From Deltaproteobacteria bacterium (GTDB lineage Bacteria > UBA10199 > GCA-002796325 > JACPFF01), in contig JACPFF010000006.1 of assembly GCA_016183065.1 (NCBI GenBank), forward strand, positions 1-43,577: a DNA stretch of 43,577 bases. Reading direction: 5' to 3'. The notes beneath the pieces are model-generated. The model did no database searches, was not told the DNA's origin, and was given only the letters and a program-made list of their open reading frames with translations. The translations under genes were made by a program, and so were the position numbers. Positions 16,511-24,690 of this stretch are shown here, one piece after another; within the stretch, counting starts at the first letter, position 1, and the number at the start of each line of letters is the position of its first letter.

Positions 16511-16880
16511 ACTGTTGTTTGCCCTGTTGTTGGCGCTCTTTTTCCTGGTCCTCGTGATCTTTGTCCTCTCCAATCGCGATGACACGACCTTTGGCTATGA
16601 AATGATCTTTCAATTTCATGTTCCCCATCTCTTTTCACGGCACACCAAGCCGATTCCGGTCGGATTTGTCCTGATGATCGCCTTCTGTCTCGGCATGGTC
16701 ACCACGCCGTTCCTGGAGGCGTTGCCGAATCTCTACAAATCGTTGGAGCTCCGCGCGAAGAACAAGCGGATCCGGCAGCTCGAGCGGGAACTGACCATGG
16801 TCCGTGAAATGGTGGTCTCGGAGAAACACCAATATCGGAGTGAGGTGCTCTCCACATCCCAACCGCCCGAGACGTCCTAG
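16503..16880 (+). CDS. lapA: LapA-family (DUF1049) inner-membrane protein
   Basis: The 125-residue product has two membrane segments (residues 4-24, and about 49-70 with PVGFVLMIAFCLGM) followed by a cytoplasmic coiled coil (KNKRIRQLERELTMVREM). This is the LapA/YciS architecture; in E. coli LapA works with LapB to control LpxC and LPS synthesis. lapB itself is not next to it. The gene overlaps the HIT gene. Its TAG stop shares a CTAG with the stop of the convergent gene at 16877. Confidence 0.8.
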   Translation: MRRLLFALLLALFFLVLVIFVLSNRDDTTFGYEMIFQFHVPHLFSRHTKPIPVGFVLMIAFCLGMVTTPFLEALPNLYKSLELRAKNKRIRQLERELTMVREMVVSEKHQYRSEVLSTSQPPETS

Positions 16881-17623
16881 CTCCGGATCCCCCGGCGACT
16901 CCGGCGGATCGCTTTGAGACGCGGCCCGCGGTCCTCTGGCCTGTCCGGCCCGACCGACGCCGGCAACTTCGCTTTTTCCAGTGCCTTGAGCGCACGCTGT
17001 TTCTCCGCACCCACCGTGTTCGAGAGCATGCTGAATGTCGAGGCCTCGGCCCGGGCCAATTGCTGCGGCGTTGCAGGTCCGTCGGGGTTGAGTGCCAGTT
17101 CGGTCGCGAGCATGGTGGCAAAGAGGAGTTCCAGCCGGCGCAACGGCGAGGGGTGTTCTTCGAGCCACTGTTGAATGCGCGCCTTGGCCGTCCGATCAAC
17201 TGTGAGCAACCCGCCCGGCTGACGGATCTCTTTTTTCAAGGTGTCGATCTGCTGCTGGAGCGTGCGGTGATTCCACCCACAGGAGGGGGCAATGCTCGCG
17301 TCGACGAGTTCTTGAAACCCCTCGTCGGTATACTGTCCTTCATTGATCAGGCGCGGTTCAAAGGGGGCATACAGCTCACCTTGGTATCGATAGTGATCGA
17401 GTGTCATAAAATCGGGCTTTGAAAGGATATAGGTCCCCTGGGTAGTCCGAAAGGGGGCAAAGGCGTTCTGCCATGCTTCCATCGCGAATTGGGTCGTATC
17501 GACGAAACCGAGCTGCCAGAGGAGTTCGATGTCCACATCCAGATAGGTGATATGCTCACTGTCAGGGGCCTTGGGGATGTGTCCCCACAGATACTCACAC
17601 ATATCGATATCGGCGGCTTTCAT
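16877..17623 (-). CDS. Hypothetical protein, unknown family
   Basis: The 248-residue product is soluble and has no signal peptide. The N-terminal half is rich in aromatic and acidic residues (MKAADIDMCEYLWGHIPK, YLDVDIELLWQLGFVD). The C-terminal third is basic (RAEASTFSMLSNTVG, then ALKALEKAKL and RRSRRGIRS). I recognise no domain. The start is well set: AAGGAGGAG lies 4 nt upstream, and TTTTCA-16-TATGCT upstream could be a promoter. It converges on lapA with stop codons interlocked in CTAG. Composition is like the host core. Confidence 0.65.
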   Translation of the reverse strand: MKAADIDMCEYLWGHIPKAPDSEHITYLDVDIELLWQLGFVDTTQFAMEAWQNAFAPFRTTQGTYILSKPDFMTLDHYRYQGELYAPFEPRLINEGQYTDEGFQELVDASIAPSCGWNHRTLQQQIDTLKKEIRQPGGLLTVDRTAKARIQQWLEEHPSPLRRLELLFATMLATELALNPDGPATPQQLARAEASTFSMLSNTVGAEKQRALKALEKAKLPASVGPDRPEDRGPRLKAIRRSRRGIRS

Positions 17624-17758
17624 GGTCTCCTCCTTTGTTCCCGATCAGCATAGCACTTAAATCCGGCGTGAAAATGCCATTTTTCAGACCAGCGAATCAA
17701 GTTTTTTGATTTTTTTCATCGCAAATTCGAACACATCCTGATGGGGACTATTTTTTGG

Positions 17759-19125
17759 GGTCATCGTAAAACCGAGTGGGTAAATTGAAGGGATTGAAGC
17801 GCCTGCAAGTCGCTCTAGAAGCGGCTAAGAAAAAGATTGAAGGGGTCCAGAAACCTGTAGGACTGAGGGATGCGAAAGAAGAGATGCCTTGGGGATGAAT
17901 ATCGGTTCCCCGGATTGTATCCCAAGTCAGGCGTTCAGAGGATTTTTGGAGACCCGAAAGCCCGCAGTATTGTTCTCATCCGTCGTCAAAAAAAACGAGA
18001 TGCGGTTCTTGCGGAACCTTCCATCGGAGCTTCTACGACCGGAAGATGCGTTGGGTACGGGACTTGTCGTGCGGGGATGCTCGGATCTATCTGGACCTGG
18101 AGATTCGACGGGTCTTTTGCCGGAGCTGCGGGAAGGTGAGGCAGGAGAAGCTCGATTGGTTGGCCGACAATCCGTTCTACACGAAGAGATTCGCTTTCTT
18201 TGTCGGGAGACGGTGCCGGGCGATGACGATCCAGGACGTGGCCAAGGAGACCCGTCTGGACTGGCACACGATCAAGGAGTTGGAGAAGCAGTACATGAAG
18301 GAACAGCTCCGGAGGACGGGGACGCCGGCGCCGAAGGTCATCGGCATCGACGAGATCTCGATCAAAAAAGGGCATACATATCGGATCGTGGTGAGCGATC
18401 TGGAGAGGCGGCGTCCCATCTGGTTCGGTGGAATGGACCGGTCGGAAGAAAGCATGGATCTGTTTTACCAATCCCTGGGGTCCAGGAAGGCCAAGAAGAT
18501 CCGGTCGGCGGTGATGGACATGTGGAAGGCTTTCGAAAAGTCGGCGAAGAAGAATATCCCGGAGGCCGCAATCCTTTACGACAAGTTCCATGTGATGCGG
18601 CATTTGGGCGAGGCGATGGATACGGTGAGGAAGAAGGAATACGGGAGGCTTGCGGGAAAAGACCGGTCGTTTATCAAGGGGCAGAAGTACACGTTACTTT
18701 CGCGGAAGGAAAACCTGGATCTTCCGGGTCGTCAATCGCTTCGGAAGCTCTTGAAGGCGAACAAGAGGCTGAATACGGCCCATCTTTTGACGGAGACCTT
18801 TGGGCAGTTGTGGAGTTACGAGACGGAAGGCTGGGCGCGTCGGTTCTTCGACAACTGGAAAGCATCGTTGAAGTGGCAGAGGCTCAAGCCCTACGAAGAG
18901 TTCGCCGAGATGATCGAGCGGCATTGGGAGGGGATCGCGGCCTACTGTCATCCCGAAAACAAAGTGGCCTTGGGATTTGTGGAAGGCTTAAACAACAAGA
19001 TCCGGGTGATCCAACGACGGGCCTACGGTCTACGAGACGAAGAATATCTTCGGCTCAAGATCCTGACTTGTATGCTCAAGGGGATTTGAAACCGTGAAAA
19101 TCACCCACTCGGAAACGCGAAGACC
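17759..19125 (+). mobile_element. ISL3-family insertion sequence
   Basis: An ISL3-type transposase ORF lies between imperfect inverted ends. The left end is GGTCATCGTAAAACCGAGTG... from 17759. The right end, read on the minus strand from 19125, is GGTCTTCGCGTTTCCGAGTG. They share GGTC, TCG and CCGAGTGGGT. The length is about 1.37 kb, usual for the family. ISL3 elements normally make 8-bp target duplications; the flanks (TTTTTTGG and TAAATAAA) do not match, so it may have recombined after insertion. It marks the left edge of the AT-rich island. The 135 bp between the unknown gene and this IS (17624-17758) hold only T-rich sequence. Confidence 0.8.
18046..19089 (+). CDS. ISL3-family transposase, N-terminus in another frame
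   Basis: The 347-residue ORF covers the second half of a zinc finger (CRSCGK) and an HTH region (TIQDVAKETRLDWHTIKELEK). The DDE catalytic core follows, with DEISIKKGH, YDKFHVMRH and FVEGLNNKIRVIQRRAYG. In frame, sequence just upstream of the ATG encodes RCGSCGTFHRSFYDRK, the first zinc-finger half, but no start codon precedes it in that frame. The likely N-terminus (ATG 17870, YRFPGLYPKSGVQRIFGDP...RRQKK) is in the next frame and reaches a run of eight A at 17988-17995. A -1 slip there joins both parts into a full transposase. Either programmed slippage or an inactivating indel is possible. Confidence 0.85.
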   Translation: MRWVRDLSCGDARIYLDLEIRRVFCRSCGKVRQEKLDWLADNPFYTKRFAFFVGRRCRAMTIQDVAKETRLDWHTIKELEKQYMKEQLRRTGTPAPKVIGIDEISIKKGHTYRIVVSDLERRRPIWFGGMDRSEESMDLFYQSLGSRKAKKIRSAVMDMWKAFEKSAKKNIPEAAILYDKFHVMRHLGEAMDTVRKKEYGRLAGKDRSFIKGQKYTLLSRKENLDLPGRQSLRKLLKANKRLNTAHLLTETFGQLWSYETEGWARRFFDNWKASLKWQRLKPYEEFAEMIERHWEGIAAYCHPENKVALGFVEGLNNKIRVIQRRAYGLRDEEYLRLKILTCMLKGI

Positions 19126-19134
19126 TAAATAAAA

Positions 19135-19980
19135 CTATCGTTTTTTCTTTCCGGACACTCTTGTCTTTTTATTCACACCATTCTTTTTCCTCACCGTTTT
19201 ATTTTTTGGCACAATGCGTGTAGATGAAATGCTCTTTTTTCCAGGTGCGATAACACCACCGGAATCCAATTCAATTCCAAACAACTGTGACAGATTTTTA
19301 GATTTAAGAACTTTGTCAGTTTGTTTACCACTTGTGGTGATTCCAGTTGTCCCTGCGGCAATGAGTTCCAAGTGATCCACATGACGCAGCTCGAAAAAGA
19401 GTTCCGGCTTTTCATCCAAACGTGCGCCGACACCATAAAGTGCTGCGGCCACATGCTTACACATGACAGCACCATCCGGACAAGAGCAATCCATCGAAAT
19501 TTGTTGGGGAGAAGGAAATAAACCTTTTTGTTTGTCGGTAATGACGCCCATGACAGCTTTTGAAAACCTTCCCTGCAACAGTTCAATCAGTGAGTCGATT
19601 TGTCCTGAGCAGTTTTTGATTAAAGATTGCCAACGATCTTTTTCGAGAGCCCGAATGACAATCTCAACAGTGTAAAGCGACGAACCGTTGACCAGCGCTG
19701 TGACTTTACCTTTGCCGATTTGTAAATCCAAGACGGAACCGTTGCGTAAATAACTGCGTCCACGCGGGAGGCGGTTTTCAAAATCGCTATAGGCTTCGAG
19801 ATTACTGCACCAAGATTTACCCCAGAACGTTTTGGCAATCGTCCGGCCTTCGAGTTGAACGGGACTAATGGATCGTCCCTTTTTCTGCAGGGCTTTGATT
19901 TTTTTAGCGGCCTGTAGCTTTCGTTTAGCCACCGATACATAAGGCGCAAAACCTCCGTAACTGTAATAACCATAAGACAT
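19135..19980 (-). CDS. SWIM zinc-finger protein
   Basis: The 281-residue product carries CSCPDGAVMCKHVAAALYG (about residues 162-180), the CxCx(n)CxH signature of SWIM fingers, thought to bind DNA or protein. The N-terminus (YGGFAPYVSVAKRKLQAAKK) and FWGKSWCSNLEAY are typical of the SWIM proteins paired with SNF2 helicases (B. subtilis YwqB-like). The C-terminal tail is very basic (KKNGVNKKTRVSGKKKR). ATG 19980 is chosen over GTG 19986 because GAGGTG lies just upstream of the ATG. It follows the helicase by 7 bp; its ribosome-binding site overlaps the helicase stop. It is clearly AT-richer than the host genes. Confidence 0.85.
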   Translation of the reverse strand: MSYGYYSYGGFAPYVSVAKRKLQAAKKIKALQKKGRSISPVQLEGRTIAKTFWGKSWCSNLEAYSDFENRLPRGRSYLRNGSVLDLQIGKGKVTALVNGSSLYTVEIVIRALEKDRWQSLIKNCSGQIDSLIELLQGRFSKAVMGVITDKQKGLFPSPQQISMDCSCPDGAVMCKHVAAALYGVGARLDEKPELFFELRHVDHLELIAAGTTGITTSGKQTDKVLKSKNLSQLFGIELDSGGVIAPGKKSISSTRIVPKNKTVRKKNGVNKKTRVSGKKKR

Positions 19981-19987
19981 ATTCACC

Positions 19988-22762
19988 TCAGCTTTCTTCT
20001 ATGGCACTCTTCAAATCAAGCGAAACAAGTTTGATGAGGTCTGTGTTAGACATTTCTGTCAGCACAGCATCTTGACTGCCCTCTAAAATTTCTTGAGACA
20101 ATTTCTGTTTTGATTTGATGAGTTCATCAATACGTTCTTCAATTGTTCCGCGACAAATAAATTTATGCACCAGCACGTTCTTTTTTTGCCCGATACGAAA
20201 AGCGCGGTCGGTGGCTTGGTTTTCCACCGCAGGGTTCCACCATCGATCAAAGTGAATCACGTGCGAAGCCGCCGTTAAATTCAAACCTGTACCTCCCGCT
20301 TTGAGCGAAAGCACAAAATGGGGAGGGCCTTGTTCCTCTTGGAATTCTTTAACCATATCACCACGGTTTTTAACAGTGGTTTCTCCATGCAAAACAAGAC
20401 CTGTTCTAGCAAAAATACCGGCCAGGAAGCGCGAGAGTGGTTCCGTGATTTCACGAAACTGCGTGAAGACCAAAAGCTTTTCCTGCTTGGCGGCAATCTC
20501 CTCACAAATCTCGCGCAGCCGGTTAAACTTACCGCTATCTTGTGGGGCATATTTGCCGTCCGAAAACCATTGGGATGGATGATTGCAAATCTGTTTGAAA
20601 CGCATGAGCGAGGCAAGAATAATGCCGCGTCGCTGAATGCCGTCCGCTTCGTCTAATTGTCTGGCCAAGGTATCCACCGATTGCTGATACAGCGCCGCTT
20701 GCGCTTTGGTGAGCGGGCAGTAAACCGAGAGTTCGGTCTTGTCTGGTAAATCAGAGATAATACGTTTGTCGGTTTTGAGGCGTCGTAACAAATACGGTCG
20801 CACCAAATCACGCAACGCACCATACGGCTGGGTCGCATCATTCTTTTCGCAAGCTTTAACAAATTTTTCAAATGCCTTGGCCGAACTCAAAAGCCCTGGG
20901 CACAGAAAGTCATAAATCGACCACAAATCGGAGAGATGATTTTCAACCGGCGTACCCGTCAATGCCAAACGATGACGACTTTTCAAGTCTTTGACTGCAC
21001 GAGTTTGTTTGGTTCCTGGGTTTTTAATGGCCTGTGCCTCATCAATGACAATAACATTCCAAGAAGTTTTTTTCAGCCAATTCAGTCGCCCTAAAAAACC
21101 ATAAGTTGTGATGACAACATCTGTGTCTTGCAAAATCTTTTGCGAAGGATTTTCGATATCACCGGTTTTTTGACCATCAGTTCCAATGGCTGATGGATGA
21201 GCAATAAAATATTTAAGGCTAGGGGCAAATTTTTCGATTTCGGATTTCCAATTTCCAATGAGCGAGGCCGGAACAACCAGCAGATTGATTCTCGATTCAT
21301 TTTGAGAAACTTTCATTTTTTCTTTTTGTAGCATCAAAAATAACGCAATTACCTGCACTGTTTTACCAAGACCCATATCGTCAGCCAAGCACGCACCAAG
21401 TCCTAATCGATTGAGGAACCACAGCCACTGCACTCCAATTTGCTGGTAAGGTCGCAGTGTGGTTTTGAGTTCTGCCCCAAGAGCAGTATTTGACTTTATT
21501 TTGCCCTGTGGGTCTTTAAGTTCGGCGAGCTGTTTTGCCAAAACTTCCCCGGCAACCACTTGGGACCAATCTGCAGAAGCCTGAGAAAATAATTCTCCAT
21601 CATCGCCGCCAATGGCTGCTCCCGAAAGCAATCGCATCCCTTCGATAAACGATAAGCCATCTTCAGCGTGACGTTCAACGGTCTTCCAATGTTTGAGCGC
21701 TTCTTTGAGCTTGTCCTTGTCGACCTCTGTCCATTGGCCACGTAGCAAAACTAACCCATTGGTGCCTGCAAGAATTTGCCGCAATTCCTCCTCACTCAAT
21801 TTTTCACCGCCCAAAGTGACAGAAACAGAAAAATCCAATAGCGCGTTGGCTCCAACTGCTGACATTCCCTTGTTGCCGATAGTCACCGAAACTTGAGGCC
21901 TTGATGGCTGTTTTGGCTTCCACCAGTCTGGAATACGCACAACAACACCTGATGATTCCAGCACAGGAATATTTTTTAGAAATTGATGAGCCTCTTGCGG
22001 TGTCCAGGCGAGCGGGTGATAAACCTCTCCGGAGTCAACAAGCCCTTTGATAAATTCGCTTTGGCTGGCTGCTTTTTGAACGGGCGTTAAGAGTTGCAAA
22101 AGCTGAACCTTGTTTTTGGCTCCGGCATATTCTTCCAGCGCTTTTCCCAAGGGAATGTGTTGTGCCTTTCCTTGCATCGAGAGTTTGTGTGTGTAGGTGG
22201 CCAGAAAGGCAAAGGGCGCCACAGGGTTATTTTTATTCTCGGCCAAATGAAAACAAACGCGCCCGATAAGATTCAAAACAGAACCATGACTTTCAAAAAA
22301 AGACTGAACAGGGTTTTCTGTGCTTTTTGAAAGGGAGGCAAGAAATCCGCTCAACTCTTTTTGAAAAGCAGTTTGCAATTGATCCCAAATTTGAGTGAGC
22401 ACATCCACGTTTAAATATTCGGCTCCCATCATGGGCGGTGGTGTTGTGGCGAATGTTGTCAATTCGTCGTGAGGCACGGGGATTTGAATGGTAATAGCCA
22501 AGTCAGGATTTGTCAGTTCCGGTAATCTGCAGAGATGAGAAAAAAACAGTCTGGAAAAATCAATCCAATAAGAAATATCCGGTGGCAAGTCATCAGAGGT
22601 TGGAGATAAACCAAGATACAAAAGTCCGACGATGCCACTACGCGCAAAAGTCAAGCGAATCTTATCTGACAAGTTCTTGCCCGCATCGGGCAGAAGATGC
22701 ACCATGCCTTGCGGCGAAAGCGCGATTGAAAAATGTTCGTGCTCCATAATCTGATTTGTCAC
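19988..22762 (-). CDS. SNF2-family DEAD/DEAH helicase
   Basis: The 924-residue product has an N-terminal SNF2-associated region of about 420 residues, then a complete SF2 motor. Motif I is DDMGLGKT (about 462-469), motif II VIDEAQAIKNPG, and motif III ALTGTPVENHLSDLWS. The C-lobe has SLKAGGTGLNLT, HFDRWWNPAVENQ and ATDRAFRIGQKK. Bacterial SNF2 proteins translocate on double-stranded DNA. The start is taken as GTG 22762: it overlaps the upstream stop as GTGA (22759-22762) and has GGAAAG before it. ATG 22747 lacks a ribosome-binding site. Size and pairing with the SWIM protein match the YwqA/YwqB pair, whose role is not established. Confidence 0.93.
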   Translation of the reverse strand: MTNQIMEHEHFSIALSPQGMVHLLPDAGKNLSDKIRLTFARSGIVGLLYLGLSPTSDDLPPDISYWIDFSRLFFSHLCRLPELTNPDLAITIQIPVPHDELTTFATTPPPMMGAEYLNVDVLTQIWDQLQTAFQKELSGFLASLSKSTENPVQSFFESHGSVLNLIGRVCFHLAENKNNPVAPFAFLATYTHKLSMQGKAQHIPLGKALEEYAGAKNKVQLLQLLTPVQKAASQSEFIKGLVDSGEVYHPLAWTPQEAHQFLKNIPVLESSGVVVRIPDWWKPKQPSRPQVSVTIGNKGMSAVGANALLDFSVSVTLGGEKLSEEELRQILAGTNGLVLLRGQWTEVDKDKLKEALKHWKTVERHAEDGLSFIEGMRLLSGAAIGGDDGELFSQASADWSQVVAGEVLAKQLAELKDPQGKIKSNTALGAELKTTLRPYQQIGVQWLWFLNRLGLGACLADDMGLGKTVQVIALFLMLQKEKMKVSQNESRINLLVVPASLIGNWKSEIEKFAPSLKYFIAHPSAIGTDGQKTGDIENPSQKILQDTDVVITTYGFLGRLNWLKKTSWNVIVIDEAQAIKNPGTKQTRAVKDLKSRHRLALTGTPVENHLSDLWSIYDFLCPGLLSSAKAFEKFVKACEKNDATQPYGALRDLVRPYLLRRLKTDKRIISDLPDKTELSVYCPLTKAQAALYQQSVDTLARQLDEADGIQRRGIILASLMRFKQICNHPSQWFSDGKYAPQDSGKFNRLREICEEIAAKQEKLLVFTQFREITEPLSRFLAGIFARTGLVLHGETTVKNRGDMVKEFQEEQGPPHFVLSLKAGGTGLNLTAASHVIHFDRWWNPAVENQATDRAFRIGQKKNVLVHKFICRGTIEERIDELIKSKQKLSQEILEGSQDAVLTEMSNTDLIKLVSLDLKSAIEES

Positions 22763-24177
22763 GTCTTTCCGAAGAGAGCCCGTACTGTGATATATTTTTG
22801 TTTTTTACTTCTTGGAACATCCGGCAACGTATAAGCCAGTTTTCTTTCTTTAATAAGACGTGGAAGCAATTCTTTTCGGACATAGTCCAAACTAAGGCCG
22901 GTCTCCGCAATAATTTGGTCCCGGCTTTTTGCTGTTTTGCAAAATTCCAAAATCTTCAGTTCAGATGACGAAATATCATCATGATCATGGGGGGTATCAT
23001 GGGGGGTATCATGGGGGGTATCATGGGGGGTATCATGACGGGCAGCATCAGCCGGTTTTGCGCCAAAGGTGACTTTAAATCCTTGGTCTTCTTCTAGAAT
23101 TGGTTCGGGATGTCCGGCGGCCTTTGTCTCCTCAATCATCTTCATCACGCCGCTTCCCCATTGCTCAATGAGCCCCACATAAAAGAACATTTTGGCAATC
23201 AGTTTGTTTTTGGGAAATGAGCGGTGTTCTTTTTTCAATTTTTCAACGGACAAGTTCTGAGGCAGGTCTCCCGGATTCCAGACCAGAATATGATCATCGT
23301 AAATTCGAATTTGGGTGTGACCGGTTTCTGCATAATCCCTGTGGCAAACGGCATTGGTGACAGCCTCACGCAGAGCATCAAGCGGATATTCCCAAATCAC
23401 ATCTCTTTGAGGTTTGCCGGTCATTCTGAATTCAGTTTGCAGGCGGTCACGAAAATACTGCATGGTATTTTCAACTTGATCAAAGAGTGTTTCTTCAACT
23501 TCACGATCATCCACAATCAGGGTTTCCGATCTAAAACGTCCGATTTTTATGACGGCATGCGAATAAAATTTTTGTGGATTCTTACCAAACAGAAGCACAG
23601 CAGCTCGGGTGAGTTTGCCATCTTTCATCAAGTCCAGTTTTCCCAACAATTCCGGTATTGAAATAGAGGCTGGAATGGGTCTTCTTCCAATTTCGTTTGC
23701 CTTGCGAATGAAAGTTTTGATTTTGGTTGTGCTGATGTCAGCGATTTTGGCACGAGGCTCTGGCAACGCATCCCATGTGACACCGATATGATCCAAAACC
23801 AGGCGGGTTAATTCGTTGGCTCCCATCTGCCGCGTTGTACTGCCAACACGACGATAGGCACGCCCACGATACATGACAGGCTTGATCTTGTTTTCCGAAA
23901 CCTGAATTAAAATGATGTTTTTTTCATCGACTCGGACCGCCTTGATGGATGGCTGTAGCCCCGTGCCTTGATCGATTTGGTTGGCCATGTCCTTGAGTAC
24001 GGACTGATCGGCTTTGACTCCAACCACAACACCCTTGTCGTTGACGCCAACAAACACAATGCCCCCCTTGGTATTGGCAAGGGCCGAAAGCGACTCAAGC
24101 ACCTCACGGGAAAACGACTGCTTGAATTCAACGATTTCCGATTCACCGGACTTAAGCATTTTTGTGATGTTGTCCAT
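22759..24177 (-). CDS. AlbA_2 (Schlafen-type) and HATPase domain protein
   Basis: The 472-residue product begins with MLKSGESEIVEFKQSF...LANTKGGIVFVGVNDKG, an AlbA_2/Schlafen-like DNA- or nucleotide-binding domain. Next comes the RecG-like/HATPase_c_4 part with ALREAVTNAVCHRDYAETG and WNPGDLPQNLS. A repetitive HDTP linker follows, then a winged-helix-like end (SSELKILEFCKTAKSRDQI). Such proteins are usually annotated as putative transcriptional regulators; some family members occur in defence loci. The first gene of the operon is AT-rich. ATG 24177 gives the family's normal beginning; ATG 24189 and TTG 24213 are also in frame and none has a clear Shine-Dalgarno, so the start is uncertain. Confidence 0.85.
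   Translation of the reverse strand: MDNITKMLKSGESEIVEFKQSFSREVLESLSALANTKGGIVFVGVNDKGVVVGVKADQSVLKDMANQIDQGTGLQPSIKAVRVDEKNIILIQVSENKIKPVMYRGRAYRRVGSTTRQMGANELTRLVLDHIGVTWDALPEPRAKIADISTTKIKTFIRKANEIGRRPIPASISIPELLGKLDLMKDGKLTRAAVLLFGKNPQKFYSHAVIKIGRFRSETLIVDDREVEETLFDQVENTMQYFRDRLQTEFRMTGKPQRDVIWEYPLDALREAVTNAVCHRDYAETGHTQIRIYDDHILVWNPGDLPQNLSVEKLKKEHRSFPKNKLIAKMFFYVGLIEQWGSGVMKMIEETKAAGHPEPILEEDQGFKVTFGAKPADAARHDTPHDTPHDTPHDTPHDHDDISSSELKILEFCKTAKSRDQIIAETGLSLDYVRKELLPRLIKERKLAYTLPDVPRSKKQKYITVRALFGKT
22984..23031. repeat. Four perfect 12-bp tandem repeats within the AlbA_2 gene
   Basis: ATCATGGGGGGT occurs four times in a row, followed by a partial fifth unit. On the coding strand it encodes Thr-Pro-His-Asp repeats linking the ATPase and winged-helix parts. 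Unit changes would stay in frame, so linker length can vary by slippage without killing the protein. Confidence 0.9.
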
Positions 24178-24419
24178 TTTTTGGCGCATTTGAAATGAAA
24201 CATATACCACCAAATACCAGAAATCAAAGAGCTATTTCGTTTTTCAGATCTGAAACTCACCTTAGTTTACGGTCATTGCATAATACCTCATGTGCGGTCG
24301 CGTTGTGCCGCATTCAAATGGGAAAAATGTGATGACTATCAGCGCGGACGGCATGCCCACGACCTTCATCAGCCTCGCCAGCTCGCGCTTCCGCCGCGCC
24401 CTCCACCCGGCCTTCATCA

Positions 24420-24650
24420 ACGAAGTTGTCGGTTTCTCCCCGGTCGTAGAAACTCGGGTAGGTGACTCCGTAAGACCCACAGGCTGTAGTTTTTGACGAC
24501 GCCGGAGCGTGCCACCTCTCGTCCCCGGATTGCCAAGAATCCCCTGAACCCTCGCTTTAGGATGAAATCCGGGGAACCGATACGCATCCCCAAGGCCTCT
24601 CTTTTTTTGCCTCCCTTATTCATCCAGGTTTTTAGTTCTCACGCGAAGGA
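24420..24650 (-). mobile_element. Inverted remnant of an ISL3-type element (N-terminal part)
   Basis: Read on the minus strand, GCCTTGGGGATGCGTATCGG... matches the start of the IS at 17.88 kb. Both have CTTGGGGATG, TATCGGTTCCCCGGATT, GTCGTCAAAAA and TTTCTACGACCGG in the same order. The translation YRFPGFHPKARVQGILGNPG aligns with YRFPGLYPKSGVQRIFGDPK of the left copy, and the zinc-finger CGSCG appears as CGSYG. No DDE core and no CCGAGTGGGT end remain. It lies between the island operon and the sensor kinase. The stretch 24178-24419 shows no gene I can support. Confidence 0.75.
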
Positions 24651-24675
24651 TGTTGCGTCGCCGCGTGGCACCTTT

Positions 24676-24681
24676 TATAAT
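24676..24681 (+). promoter_or_regulatory. Perfect -10 box just upstream of the sensor kinase
   Basis: TATAAT lies 9 bp before the ATG at 24691, with TTGCGT (24655-24660) 15 bp upstream as a poor -35. Transcription would begin about 3 bases before the ATG, giving a nearly leaderless message; no Shine-Dalgarno is present. The box is 26 bp beyond the end of IS-like homology. Confidence 0.4.
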
Positions 24682-24690
24682 GCAGGCACC

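Noticed and set aside
22981-23040. Possible CRISPR array
   Set aside because: The repeats are 12 bp, directly tandem without spacers, and code for a protein linker.
24290-24496. Plus-strand ORF beginning MCGR, like the catalytic start of SRAP/YedK proteins
   Set aside because: Only the first four residues fit; the rest lacks SRAP motifs and is antisense to the ISL3 remnant frame.
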